The notes below the pieces were generated by a model. That model was given only the letters and a program-made list of their open reading frames with translations. It did not search any database and was not told where the DNA came from. 64,000 bases of DNA from Silene latifolia. Its lineage: Eukaryota; Streptophyta; Magnoliopsida; Caryophyllales; Caryophyllaceae. This document shows, piece after piece, positions 1-11,601 of this stretch (position 1 is its first letter; each line of letters opens with the position of its first letter). The stretch covers positions 28,522,152 through 28,586,151 of the forward strand of contig NC_133536.1 in the NCBI RefSeq assembly GCF_048544455.1, given 5' to 3'. A program made the translations under genes and the position numbers.

Positions 1-1242
1 TGCATTTAGATTATTTGGCATACTAGTTGGTAGAATCATATGCATTCGTATGTATAAATATTAGTTGCATCATGGCATGTAGTTGCATGTTAGAAAAATT
101 TTGTGAAACCGTCTACTTGGGAAGCTTGACAAGTGTATATAGGCCCTAGTAGATGCTTTTTGTTCTTAAGACTTTGCTTGTTAGAATACTTGTAAAACAC
201 CCTAGGATGTGTCATGCTAGTATCCTTTGACCCATGGATTAAGGTCTAGTCAAGAGTACCTTGTGGTGTGATAACTCCTTGGCTACCGTGTATTCCAAGG
301 TGACCCTTGAAACCATGCATCTATCATCCATATTCTACCACATTTTGTCATCAAATGGAATGGGCACAAAAAGAAATTGTTCAAATTTGAGTTCAAGAAA
401 TGAAAAGAAAAGAAAAGAAAAAGTTTGCAAAATGCATCAAAAGAAAAGAGGAGTAACAAAAATGAAAACTCTTATGCTTCAAATATAAGGCACCCTCACT
501 ACATATGGGGTGACTTTGAAAATGTTCAAAAGAAAATGCAAAAAGTTGAAAAGTTATCAAGTGTTGAAAATGCCAAAAATCAAAAGAAATGGCAAAAAGA
601 AAGTGTTCTCAAAATGTTATATGCCACAAGAAATTGGGGGGAAAAACAACAACAAAAGCGAACTCCTAAATGAAACTCAAATACTATCGATCCCTTTATC
701 CATCGTATCCATTTTTGTGCATGGTAGAGAGGGGACGACCCTTCTTCTTGTCTAGGCAAGAGGGGGAATTCCGCGATCCTCCAGTGTTTCCAACGCCATA
801 GGGAGTCTATTTTTGACAAAAGCATTTAACGATTGAGGACAAAAGTACCCTAGCTTGACACAACTTGGAGGTGATTTATTGGTATCCTTCTAGGTTTAGT
901 AGTTTGAAGAAACCATATCTACGATGGAATGTGTACCCTTGAATTGCTTCCCTTGTAGATAATTTCCGCCACTTAGATGAGGAAAGTGGCTATTCTTTTG
1001 TAGATGCATCCATTACTTGATTTTGTGTGCTTTAATGCTTGGATGTATCGCCATTTTGGCAAGCCCCACCTTGCCTTGCAAGAAGGCATCCTACTTCATG
1101 GTTGACTTGTTGTGAGTTGAAGGGGCGGAGTGAGACCCGCTAATTGTCTCATATCGGTTATATTAGTAGGTTAGTTTAAATAAAGGTCTAGTTTTTGTTA
1201 CCTCTTTACTCGGGACGAGTAAAAGTTCGGTTTGGGGATAGT
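1..1242 (+). other. 3' internal non-coding end of an Athila-like gypsy element
   Basis: This is A-rich, low-complexity sequence with runs of AAAAG around 390-660 and no ORF that resembles a retroelement domain. It ends in a purine-rich stretch at 1229-1242 (CGGTTTGGGG type) directly before a TG dinucleotide that starts an LTR. I read it as the 3' untranslated part of the gypsy element whose 3' LTR follows. The rest of the element is left of the window. The Athila assignment rests only on overall resemblance to long 3' UTRs of that lineage and is weak. Confidence 0.5.
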
Positions 1243-1699
1243 TGATGTGACTCATATTTGCGCACATTTAATCCCCTAATTGAGCCTATTTTGCATACTA
1301 ATATACCATTCCATGACCATTTTATCCGTCAAAACCTTCCTATTTGTTTTCCTAGTACATTTCGTATGTTTTGTAGGAAAGGAGATAATTAGGCGGAAAT
1401 TCCCGTCTTTCGTGCCTTTTTGAAGCTTATTGATGATATTAGATGGACTAGTATAAAGAGGAGGCAATAATGATGACCAAGGATATAGGAATAAAGAGTA
1501 TATAGAAGGCTCATAGGGTTTAAAGCAAGGATGACGAGAAGGAAGTCAATGCAAGAAGAAATTGCTCGAAACCCAAACCAAGGGTTGCTCCTTTGGCTCT
1601 GAAAGTATACTAGATGGAACGGCATCGAAAAATCAAGTGATCTAGGCTTTTTAATCACTCCAATAGGAGTCCGGATGAGAAAATGACGTCCGTTTTACA

Positions 1700-1875
1700 A
1701 TCCGAGCTCAAACAAAGAAGCTGTCCGCCAATCCGCTCGTCCCCTGAGACAATCCGCTCGTCTTCCCATCAATCCGCTCGTCTTCCCTTCCTACAATCCG
1801 AGCGGATTCTCCTCAATACGCCCGTCCATCCACCAGGAAATCCGCCCGTCTTCATGCCTTGGACGCTCGGATTGT
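1700..1875 (+). repeat. degenerate word array in U3 of the Athila-like LTR
   Basis: At least five variants of AATCCGCTCGTCTTCCC occur within 170 bp, one of them inverted (AATCCGAGCGGATT is itself palindromic). The spacing is irregular, roughly 15-30 bp. The array lies about 150-330 bp upstream of the LTR TATA box, where enhancer-type arrays are expected. Confidence 0.6.
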
Positions 1876-2029
1876 GTTACAGCAGCTTTTCGTTTACTTC
1901 TTGTTCTATGAAGGATGCGCATACTTTTCTGGAGACCGGAGTCTCCCTAGAGACCGGCGATTCCTCAACAAGGGACTTAATCGTCATTTAAGCCCTTAGT
2001 TAACCCTAATTTATGTACCTAATCCCCAC

Positions 2030-2037
2030 TATAAATA
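2030..2037 (+). promoter_or_regulatory. LTR TATA box
   Basis: TATAAATA followed by CCCC, inside the LTR and downstream of the word array. It is the likely start of transcription for this LTR. Confidence 0.5.
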
Positions 2038-3094
2038 CCCCATTAGTCTGATTAGAAGGGACATGTTCTTCTTAGCAATCTTTAGTGTAGTTAATATCAA
2101 TCAATTCTCTCTTTAATCTTGTAATCAACATTTAATCAAGTTTTAATACAAATCTCATTTCCTTAATCTCTCTTTTGTTCATCCTTTATTTTGGGTAATT
2201 GAAGATTATTTGGGTTATTATTGGGAGTTTGACAACCTTCCAATCAAGCATCAAGTACTTCTTTTATTCTTTGCTTTATTATTGGAATCATTAGTAGGTA
2301 TAATTCTCTTAATCACTTTTTAATTTTTGTTAATTATTTTCATTTATTCATCATGTTTCACTTTGTTGGTATGATTGACAACCTTGCTAGCATGTTCAAC
2401 ATGATAATGAGTGAGTAGTTTCCTTAGCTAGGGTTAATGGGTAATTAGGGTAAACCAACATGGGGGATGATTCATGCTTAAATTAATATGTTTTCATAGT
2501 TTATTTGCTTGCTTGTTGTGAATCACAACTCATGCACATGTTATGTTTGATGAAATGCGAGCCTATGAATCCTTGCATTTTTTACCCATCACCTATCTTT
2601 TCAATGAGACTTGTAAGACATAAACAACCTCGAGTCTCATTAGACCATGCATGTAGTTGAGTAGGGAAGATTAAGTCGACTTGTAGGTGTTGTACAATCT
2701 AATCGATTCGGCTCCGGGACCCAAACTTTCCTAGGATTGTAAGATATAAACCAACTCGATCCATCACAACAATAATTGCTTTCTTATAATTTAAGAATAT
2801 GTTTGTATGATCAATTCCCATGAATCCCCTATGACCCCATGACACCCTAGTGCCTTTTTATCAATTGTTTACATCCCTTTGAATCATCTTGCTTGTTTAC
2901 TTTTATTGCTTTTTAGTCTAGTGATCTTCTATTCAACCCCAAATTGTGACACCCTTAGACACCGCTAGTTGCAATAGAAATTCTCATCTCAATTCCCGTC
3001 CCTTGGGATCCGACCTTTACTTGCCTCTTTACTAATTGTAAGAGTTGTTGGTAGAGTTATAAATTGTGTTTTGGTCTAGGTGCTCCTAACGACA

Positions 3095-4605
3095 AGTACC
3101 GAAAACTAAACCCTCACGAGAGGTCTCGATCATCTATCAAAGGCATCAAACCCGAGATGTTCTTAAGGATCTTTCCTTCATCTCTTGACACCATCCCAAA
3201 GCAATGGTTCTACTCTCTAGAACATAAGAAAATCGCTACTTGGGAAGACGCCGCGATCGAGTTTGCTAAGCAATATGCGGATAATGCTGAGATCCAAGTT
3301 AACATGCGCACTTTAGAGGTTCTTACCCAAAATGACAAAGAAGGTTTCACCGACTTCCTAAGTAGGTGGAGGAAGACTAGTACCCAACTAGTTGAACGCC
3401 CAGACGAAGCTACCCTTGTGGAGAAGTTCGTGGACAACCTAAAGCCCATCTATGCAAATCATTTGAGATACCAAAACATTAAAACTTTCAAAGACTTAAC
3501 CGTACTAGGAACGAGGATCGAAGATGACATCCGTAAAGGGCTCTTGTCTAAAACGGTAGGCCGAGGATACCAAGGCTCAACAAGTCGTTCTTACGGCTCC
3601 ACTAGTAAGACCGATGAAGTTAACCTCCTCGAGCCATCCAAGAAGAGTACCCCACCAAGGAAATTTACAAATCTCGGGGACACTTACTCCAATGCTCTAA
3701 AAAGGTTAATAAAACAAGGCAAACTCTAACCCATAGGCCCTACGCCCGAACCGGAAAAGAAATCCAAGTTCTGGGACGAGAATTCGTACTGCGAATATCA
3801 CAGAGGTAAGGGACATGACACAGAAAAATGCTACAAATTGAAAAATGTGCTTCAAGACATGATTGAGGATGGTCGACTACCAATACCGCCGGGAGGTAAG
3901 CCCAACAACACTCAGAATCCTCTTGGAATTCTAGTGATCACAAGTGAAGAATCTACCTTTGATTGTTCACACCTCATTTCTCCAGTCAAAGATGAGATCC
4001 ACGCGATCGAGAATGAAGGATTATACTCTAACATTTCCCCTACCATTGTCGACTTCATCGCATGGGCAAGGAGTGTGGATAGGCAAGTTTCGGAATTGGA
4101 AAATGTGGTGACGGCTTTACATGACCCCAATGCAACACCTAAAGAACATGCGCCACTAATCTTTTCCCAAAATGCTATTATGCAAGAAATAGTCGCCGTG
4201 GTTGATAAACTAGTCGACCAAATCACATAATTAGAGGACGAGATCATGAGAATGAGGGAACTAGCTACAGTCAATGGAGTATGGGCCGATGATGATGAAG
4301 ACGAGTATCTCATTGAACACTCCCTAGTCAAGGAAATAGTCCAAAATGGTGAAGACCAATATGTGGACCACCTAACTCGTTCGGGGCGTCCATATCAAAG
4401 CACTACTCAAAATGGTCCAACCAACGTTATCACACCAAATGATAACGAAGATGACTCTACTGATCATTTGTTAAAGCAATTACAGAAGACAAAGGCTGAT
4501 CTTTCAGTCTGGCAACTAGTAGCAAGCTCATTCCCACATCGCCAAGCTTTACTGCAAGCTTTGGCCAAACTAAATGTAGCACATACTCCACACCCGACGA
4601 TGTAG
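3095..4605 (+). pseudogene. gag: gag of the outer Tat element (degenerate)
   Basis: One reading frame runs through with stops at 3727-3729, 4228-4230 and 4603-4605. The capsid region (retrotransposon gag domain, about 3140-3540) reads FPSSLDTIPKQWFYSLEH, with EGFTDFLSRWRK further on. After the first stop a zinc-knuckle-like motif follows at 3789-3836, spaced C-x2-H-x4-H-x4-C. This is a variant of the usual CCHC knuckle. The N-terminus is missing, because the first residues before KLNP come from the neighbouring LTR. The product would package element RNA. At 4228 the stop TAA sits where glutamine (CAA) would fit. Confidence 0.85.
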
Positions 4606-4610
4606 TCAAC

Positions 4611-5624
4611 TTGGTTTTCCAAGAATCACCGAAGCTAAGTAATCCTATTACTTTCTCAGATGAAGATTCGCCGCCCTTTGGCGCTAGTCACAACTTGGCT
4701 CTTTACATCACTGTCGTTTGCTTAAAGAACAATGTGCCAATGACCTTCGTAGATGATGGCTCCGCGGTCAACGTCATACCCCTCAAAACGGCATACAAAC
4801 TAGGCATAAAAGAGTCGGATTGGACCCCTACCAATCAAGGTGTCCGCGCATATGATGGTACGCGACGAAAGGTAGTAGGACTTATTAACCTAACCATAGC
4901 CACATGGCCAATTGAGCAAAAGGTTAACTTCCAAATAGTGGACATTGAAGCTTCCTTCAACATACTTCTGGGAAGACCTTGGATTCACGCTTCCAAAGCG
5001 GTAACATCCACCTTTCACCAAAAGATCAAAATCCCACTAAATGGCAAAGTGGTGACGATCACTTCGTCGCCCATCAAGGCAATAATCGAAAAGAAGTCAA
5101 ATAATCAAGTCTTTGTAGATCCAGTATATGAACTTGGAGGCTTTTAAAGCATAAATGTCATAGAAAGTGAGTTGGCACCCCTATACTACGATCCCTACTC
5201 TAACTTGGTGGTCAACCACAAACTCAAATCCCAGGGATACTTCCCGGGAATGCCTTTGAACCCTGCCCGAAGAAACACCTTCGCACCCTACAAGGAAGGC
5301 AACTCAAAAAGAATACCACTTGGACTAGGATACAAACCCACTAAAGAGGAAGTTCTCGAGATGCTCGCTCAAGTTCAAAGCCGTAAGCACGTAGGAGTCC
5401 AAATGCGACCATATTTCCCTACCCTAAATGGATACTTTGTTAGGGAAGGAAGTCAAGAACTCTTTCACGGATTTCCCGAACCTTGGCACTACCTCGGAAG
5501 GAAACTAGCCGGAATCGAGATCTTTCACGATTGCTACTTCATTCCTCCAGAAACGGTTCCTACCGTCAAAGCCCGTCAAGCACCTTGCTTAGACGAACAA
5601 GCTGTTAGTCTAATATTTGGATAA
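4611..5624 (+). pseudogene. protease region of the outer Tat element
   Basis: It lies in a different frame from gag. An aspartic protease core is visible: MTFVDDGSAVNVIP (about 4740-4780), where DDGSA corresponds to the D-S/T-G-A active-site loop, and FNILLGRPWIH downstream (about 4957-4990), the usual flap/ILGR region. A stop at 5145-5147 divides it from a following segment (KSQGYFPGMPLNPARR, LGLGYKPTKEEVLEML) that fits the spacer between protease and RT in Tat elements. The domain cleaves Gag-Pol into mature proteins. It is broken and unlikely to be active. Confidence 0.8.
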
Positions 5625-5638
5625 GATCAATTTGTTAG

Positions 5639-7225
5639 AGCCGCGCAGGGTTAGATCATTACCATGATACTTCAAGACAACCACTTCAACCCTACCGCGC
5701 GTTAATCACAGAAACAAACGCGAACCAGCAGAAAGGATGGAGAAAATCAATCAAGTGGACCAACAACCAAGGAAGACTCTTCAAGCTCACCACTGGAGAA
5801 GGAGAGATGTTCAAAGGAGAACCAGAAGACGACGAATTCGAGTCAGAGTCAGAGTCGGAGTCTAGAGAAGTCACTAGGGAGTCTCCTTCTGTCGTCGTCC
5901 CCATTTCCTTTGTTTCTCCTAGCTTAGCCTCAAATAGCAACAGTAGTTCGGGAAATATCCCAACAACTTTCCCTTTGCCGCCGCTGACCACAGATCAGAT
6001 GGCTTCTTTGTTTCAACTTTTCTCAAACTTTAATATGAATAAATCAGGTTCTGCTTATTCTTTGTGTTATCTTGAATGCAATTCTGTTTACGTTGATACT
6101 GAGGATGACCCAGACCCATACTCAATTGAGATACCTCCCTACATAGCCAAGGAAATACTACAAGAGGGGGAAGGGGGACCAGTAATAGAGAACACCGAAC
6201 CCATCAATGTAGGAACCGAACTAGAACCCCAAGAACTTAGGATAGGGACTGCCTTGAGCTCTACCGAAAGGGCCAGTTTCATAGACCTCTTACACGAGTT
6301 CAAAGACGTTTTCGCTTGGTCCTACAAAGACATGACATGGATCGACAGGGATATCGCCGAACATAGAATCCCAATTAAGCCAGGTTTCAAGCCCGTGAAA
6401 CAAAAGCTTCGTCGAATGAGAACATAATGGGCTCTCAAGATTAAAGAAGAAGTCGATAAGCAATTCAAAGCCGGGTTCATCAAAGTTTCCGAGTACTCTG
6501 ACTGGGTAGCCAACATAGTACCCGTACCCAAAAGGGATGGGAGAATCCGTGTTTGTGTTGATTTTAGGGACTTAAACAAAGCAAGTCCTAAAGATGACTT
6601 TCCTCTACCACATATCGACATATTAGTGGACAATACCGCAGATCACGCGTTACTGTCCTTCATGGATGGGTACGCGGGTTATAACCAAATCACGATGGCC
6701 ATAGAAGACATGCATAAGACCGCCTTTGTCACTCAATGGGGAACCTATTGCTATACGGTCATGTCGTTTGGGTTAATCAACGCCGGAGCTACATATCAAC
6801 GCACCGCAACCACACTCCTACATGACATGATGCACAAAGAAGTTAAGGTATACGTAGACGACATGATTGTCAAGTCCAAGGATAGAGAGGGGCATATTGC
6901 GAACCTTCGCAAATTCTTCTCAAGGCTACGAAAGTACAACATGAGGCTCAATCCTCAGAAGTGCGCATTCAGAGTAACATCTGGCAAACTCCTGGGATAC
7001 GTCGTTAGCCAACGAGGTATAGAAATAGACCCTTCCAAGATCAAAGCTCTGATCGAAATGCCACAACCTCAAACGGAAAAAGAAGTCATAGGATTCCTGG
7101 GAAAAGTGCAATATATAAGTCGATTCATATCGAAACTCACCATGATCTGTGAACCTATCTTCAAGAAGCTCAAGAAAACAGATCACACCATGTGGGATGA
7201 TGACTGTCAAAAGGCATTTGACTAA
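5639..7225 (+). pseudogene. reverse transcriptase of the outer Tat element
   Basis: The frame is open from about 5639 but is joined to the protease frame by an apparent 2-nt insertion near 5700. An acidic Ser-Glu linker (ESESESESRE) precedes the RT. RT blocks follow in order: VFAWSYKDMTWID, VPKRDGRIRVCVDFRDLN, FMDGYAGYNQI, FVTQWGTYCYTVMSFGL and the catalytic YVDDMIVK at about 6847-6870. Stops at 6425-6427 and 7223-7225 (both TAA, in places where CAA would fit) break the frame. The polymerase motifs themselves are kept, so decay seems to be by point nonsense mutation. Confidence 0.9.
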
Positions 7226-8911
7226 ATCAAAGAGATATTAGCTAAACCACCAGTGCTCATGCCACCTCAACGAGATCAACCTCTTGGTTTATATCTCACA
7301 GTAACCGAAACAACCATGGGCGCCATGCTAGCTCAAACTATAGGAAAGGAAGAAAGGGCTATCTACTACCTTAGTAAGAAGTTCTTGGAGTACGAGTGCA
7401 AATATTCACAACTCGAAAAGACATGCCTCACTCTTGTGTGGGCAACGAAGAAGCTACGTCATTACATGCTTAGCTGCTCCGTCAAAATATACTCTAAATT
7501 GGATCCAGTCAAATACCTCTTCGAGAAACCCGTCCTCAACGGACGCCTAGCAAGATGGAGTTTGATGCTCTCAGAGTTCGATCTCAAATACGTGCCCCTA
7601 AAGGTTATAAAAGGGCGCGCCGTTGCCGAATTCTTTGCACAAAATCCCATCAATGATGCACAAACAATAGATACTTGGTCATTTCCAGACGAGGATATAC
7701 TGCAAACCGATGTAGACTCCTGGGACCTTTACTTTGATGAAGCATCAAACTTAATAGGATTTGGAATAGGAGTGTTGCTCATTTCTCCTGAAGGCGAGCA
7801 TACACCGATCTCTGTCAAACTCGACTTCGAGGTGACAAACAATGCTGCAGAATACAAAGCCTGTCTCATTGGACTACAAGCGGCAGTGAGCTTAGGCATT
7901 AAAAACCTCCGAGTGCATGGGGATTCGTCCCTGATCATCAATCAAGTTACGGGATCTTGGAAAATCCGAAGCGAAAGCCTAGCACCTTATCAAGCCAGAA
8001 TAGACCAAGTTGCCCAATTCTTTGATCACGTGACCTACCTACACCTACCTCGAGAAGAAAATCAATTTGCAGATGCTCTTGCAAAACTTGCATCTTTGAT
8101 TAATATGCCAGATGACATGGTGGAAATGCCTTTATGTATCGAACGACGGTCAGAGCCAGCTTATGTCCACCAAATCACCAAATCAGAGGAAATCACAGAG
8201 GAACCTTGGTTCCAAGCAATCCTAAATTTCAAGCTCAACGGTACCTATCCACCGGATATGAACAAAAGGGGACAACGTGCTATACGCCTACTAGCTTCCC
8301 AATACGTTCTCATGCAAGGAGAGTTATACAAAAGAACACCTCTTGGTGTAATCCTACGTTGCCTTGATCATTCACAGGCACGGAAAGTGATGGAAGAAGT
8401 CCATGATGGAGAATGCGGTCCTCACATGAGTGGGCCCATGATGGCAAAGAAAATCACACGTTTGGGATATTATTCGACCATAATGGAATCCGATTGCATC
8501 AAATATGTAAGACATTGCCACAACTGCCAAATCTTCGGGAATGTACAGCATGTCCCTCCTTCATTACTCTATACGATGACATCTCCTTGGCCATTTTCTG
8601 CATGGGGAATTGATATAATCGGGAAGATAACTCCAGCCGGAACAGGAGGTCACTGTTTCATCCTCGTGGCAATTGACTATTTCACCAAATGGGTAGAAGC
8701 GGCTTCCTACACTAGTATCACAGCTAAAAACGTAGCAAAGTTCATACAAAACAACATCATCTGTCGATACGGTTGCCCACATGAGATTATTAATGATAAT
8801 GGATCACATTTCCAAGCCGAGACTGAGCAATTGCTAGCCAAGTACAAAATTAGGCATCACCACTCTTCGCCATATAGACCACTGACTAATGGCGCGGTAG
8901 AGGCGGCAAAC
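7226..8911 (+). pseudogene. RNase H, second (archaeal-type) RNase H and integrase N-half
   Basis: The frame is nearly continuous. The first RNase H/connection domain covers about 7253-7680 (MGAMLAQTIGKEERAIYYLS, KYSQLEKTCLTLVWATKKLRH). A second RNase H of the archaeal type covers about 7711-8100 with the acidic residues visible in LYFDEASN, NNAAEYKACLIGLQA and VHGDSSLIINQ. This extra domain is a hallmark of the Tat lineage. Integrase follows: an HHCC-like zinc site (VHDGECGPHMSG ... CIKYVRHCHNCQ) and the DDE core (WGIDIIGK, INDNGSHFQ, GAVEAAN). The frame is cut exactly at GAVEAAN by the 8912-28200 insertion. The last eight codons of the apparent ORF are inserted LTR sequence. Confidence 0.9.
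8907..8911. repeat. target site duplication CAAAC (left copy) of the nested Tat element
   Basis: CAAAC precedes TGTGGACATG here and follows TGTCTACA at 28201-28205. Removing the insert and one copy restores the integrase frame. Confidence 0.95.
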
Positions 8912-11502
8912 TGTGGACATGGGCCACGGGGGCGCTAAGGAACAAGCGTTTGCATTTGTGGAGTCGCCACCAATTTATTGTGGAAAGTTGGAAACCGTTC
9001 GAATACCTCGTGTCATGTCAAGACACAAAGTAGTGACATGAACACCAAGAACTCGTTACCCTTAGCATTCTATGTCTAGAATGACTCTCGTGGATGCCAA
9101 TGAACACGGATGTTCACAGAGATCTGGAGTAAGGGGTGAGGGTACGTATTAGGAAGCTCTTTTGATCGAACACCTAATCCCGCCCGCCTCGATAGCGGCC
9201 TCTACTAATGATTAGAGAAATCGTCTATACTTGATATATTGTCGATTATATGCATGCAATGCAACATCCATTAGATTAATCCTAGCATGTGAGAATTAAC
9301 TAAGTCGGTGAAACATGTAGTTTTAGCATACAATTGGGTCGAATCGGGATTTAAGATTGATTACATGTGAGAGCATACAAGCAATAAAAAGTTCAATGAT
9401 AAATACAATAAAGGAAAATTACAATAATGAAAATTACAATAATTACATCGGGTTTAATGATCTATGTCGAAAATATATTTAAAACGGATAATTTGGAAAA
9501 GAATAAATGAATGAATTAACAAACAGGAATTACGGTGATAATACGAATAATAGTTAATTAAACACGTAATTAATAAACTAGGGTCAAGGAAAAAACGGGA
9601 GTTCAGGGACAGAAATCAACCAGGAACAGGCGCAGCAGAGCTGCGTCCCTTGGAAGAGGCGCAACAGTCACTACGTCTGTTCCTTGGCTCAGTTCTGGCT
9701 ATGAAGCCGGAATTGCAAGTTGTTAATGTTCATTGGTGATTTAAATGATTGATTAATGTTATTTGACTCGGATGAAAGTAGTTAGCATATTATTTACATA
9801 TGATTGACGGGTCATAAAAGCAATAAACATGGATAAAATTGATTAGAACGAATTATATACAAGATTAAAGGGTTAATTAACAAATTAATAAACTAAACAA
9901 ATTAATTAGACTAAACAGGTTACTAATGATGAATTAACGATGGATATGATGAACAAAAGATGAAAATATTTCAAAGATCGAATTCTAGAGACTCAATATT
10001 AATGAATCGAACCTCTAAAACCCGGTTTGACTTTAATGACGAAAACCCGCAAATATTGATTACTTGGGATCTAAGTCGAGAACTTAAGAGATGAATTATA
10101 TGTTAATGATGATGAACAATTTATATGTCAAATTATTATGTTTAAATCATGTCAATAAAACAACGAATGATTGGAAACAAAAGAAAAACAAACGAATTGA
10201 CAGAAGAAGAAGGAAGAAGAAAGGAAGCAGGAACTGCGGCAGCCTCACGAATAGGCGCAGCAGGTACTGCGTCCCTTCGAAGAGGCGCAGCAGTTGCTGT
10301 GTTCTTTCTCGACGGTTGTCCTCTGATAATCCGTAAAAAGGGTTTTAAACAAAGGGTTTTAGAAATCGGTTTTAATTGTATTTTCGACATAAACCTTACA
10401 TTAATTATAATAAATAAATAACAATAAATAAAAGAGAAGGATTTACACCCTCAGACTTACATGTTTGACGAAACGAGATGAACTAAGTTATCGATTAGTG
10501 ATGCTCGACTCGAATGTAGACGAAAGTGCCCTCGTGAGAGGAATTAAAACAGATTGATTAAAGTTGATTATTGTGGAGTTGGTCAAATTGGTCGGTCATG
10601 CAAAACGAGGCTGGTACTCAGAAAGATCCGAGCTTACGTGGTCGAAAGTTCAAGCACGTAGACGCAAAAAAGTAAGAACGTGGTCTAGAATGCAAAGGGA
10701 GAAGAGAAGGGCGGACACTCGCGTGAGAAATATGAGGAGCGAAGGCTCCTATTTATACTAATCACGTGGCGGAATTATGGTAAGACTAGGATACGGAAGG
10801 AAAGATCCGGAAATAACCGACTTAGGTTAAACGCGGAAACTTGGACAAAAAGAAAACCTTGAGGAAAAGGCGCAGCAGGCACTGCGTCCCTTGGAAGAGG
10901 CGCAACACTTGCTGCGTCCTTTCCTCACCGGGTTCCTCCTGCGCAAGAAAAGCGCGTTTGACAGCCTGTCGTATTTTAGGCATAACTTTATCTACAAGAC
11001 TCGGATTTAGGTGATTTTGGTGGCGTTGGAAAGCTAAGAAAGAGATATATAACTTTCTGTGAAATAGGCCTAACCCAAAAAAGTCGTTATCACCTCGTAA
11101 AACGGGCCTAAAGTTCGGGTTGTCATTTTAGCTAAATGAAATGCACATTTTGTAATGTAAACTTTTAGTTTAGCCTAATGAAGTGACATGGGACTCAAAA
11201 TGAGATATAATCCTAACATTTTATGACATCCTAACCTTAGGTAGACAAGCATATTGCTTTGACTCGGGATTTGACGGTTTTAAGAAATGAAGACGGTTTT
11301 TTGACCCGGACTCCAAATGTACCCTAATTACTGCCAAAATGACCGTAATGACACCTAGATGACGACCATGAGGTAGACACAAGTGTTTGAGCGATCACTT
11401 GACGATAAACTTATGAACTGTCACAAATCGTTCCGTATACCAAACATGCGGCCCAATCATCACCGGGTGGTTTGCGGGAGGTGCAAAAACGAGGTGTCTA
11501 CA
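8912..11502 (-). mobile_element. 3' LTR of the nested Tat element
   Basis: This 2591-bp LTR matches 25609-28200 almost base for base (roughly 30-35 differences by eye). In element orientation it starts TGTAGACACC and ends ATGTCCACA. It contains a TATA box at 10750-10757 (minus strand) and three clusters of GCGCAGCA/TGCTGCG words (9626-9685, 10225-10308, 10866-10922). ORFs inside it are by-products of these arrays. Confidence 0.95.
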
Positions 11503-11515
11503 GAGCCCTCACTTT
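11503..11515 (-). other. polypurine tract of the nested Tat element
   Basis: On the minus strand AAAGTGAGGGCTC abuts the LTR start TGTAGACA. The outer Tat element has the equivalent AAAGTGGGGGCTC at 35685-35697. Confidence 0.85.
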
Positions 11516-11596
11516 GACTGAGGCTTGGACAAGGCGAAAGTCAAAGTATAGCCATCAGGTCAATCGAAGATTACAACCTGACGACTATGGCGACGC

Positions 11597-11601
11597 GAGG
11601 C
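11597..11601. repeat. target site duplication GAGGC of the Tekay element
   Basis: GAGGC precedes TGTAACACC here and follows TATTACA at 19883-19887. The homologous uninterrupted sequence exists in the outer Tat element (around 35593-35612, opposite strand), which confirms the empty site. Confidence 0.95.

Larger units (their letters stand above)
1243..3094 (+). mobile_element. 3' LTR of an Athila-like Ty3/gypsy element
   Basis: The 1852-bp block starts TGATGTGACTC after a purine tract and ends CTAACGACA. A TATA box at 2030-2037 and the purine tract upstream fit a plus-strand LTR. Immediately to the right the sequence changes to the gag of another element (reading KLNPHERSRSSIKG), so this LTR was inserted into that gag. 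A 5-bp duplication would begin at 3095 (AGTAC) but the partner copy lies outside the window. The right border is placed at the last CA before the gag reading and could be off by a few bases. Confidence 0.65.

Noticed and set aside
261..825. Four overlapping small ORFs at the left end
   Set aside because: Low-complexity AAAAG-rich sequence in a retroelement 3' UTR, with no domain.
3064..3094. ORF start used for gag (MCFGLGAPND)
   Set aside because: The start is TTG-like and its codons belong to the Athila-like LTR end. Gag sequence begins at about 3095.
8912..8938. Last codons of the 561-codon Tat ORF
   Set aside because: They come from the inserted LTR (TGTGGACATGG), not from integrase.
10091..10761. 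Several ORFs repeated at 26789-27459
   Set aside because: They lie in both Tat LTRs and arise from A-rich DNA and the GCGCAGCA word array. The parallel preservation reflects LTR identity only.
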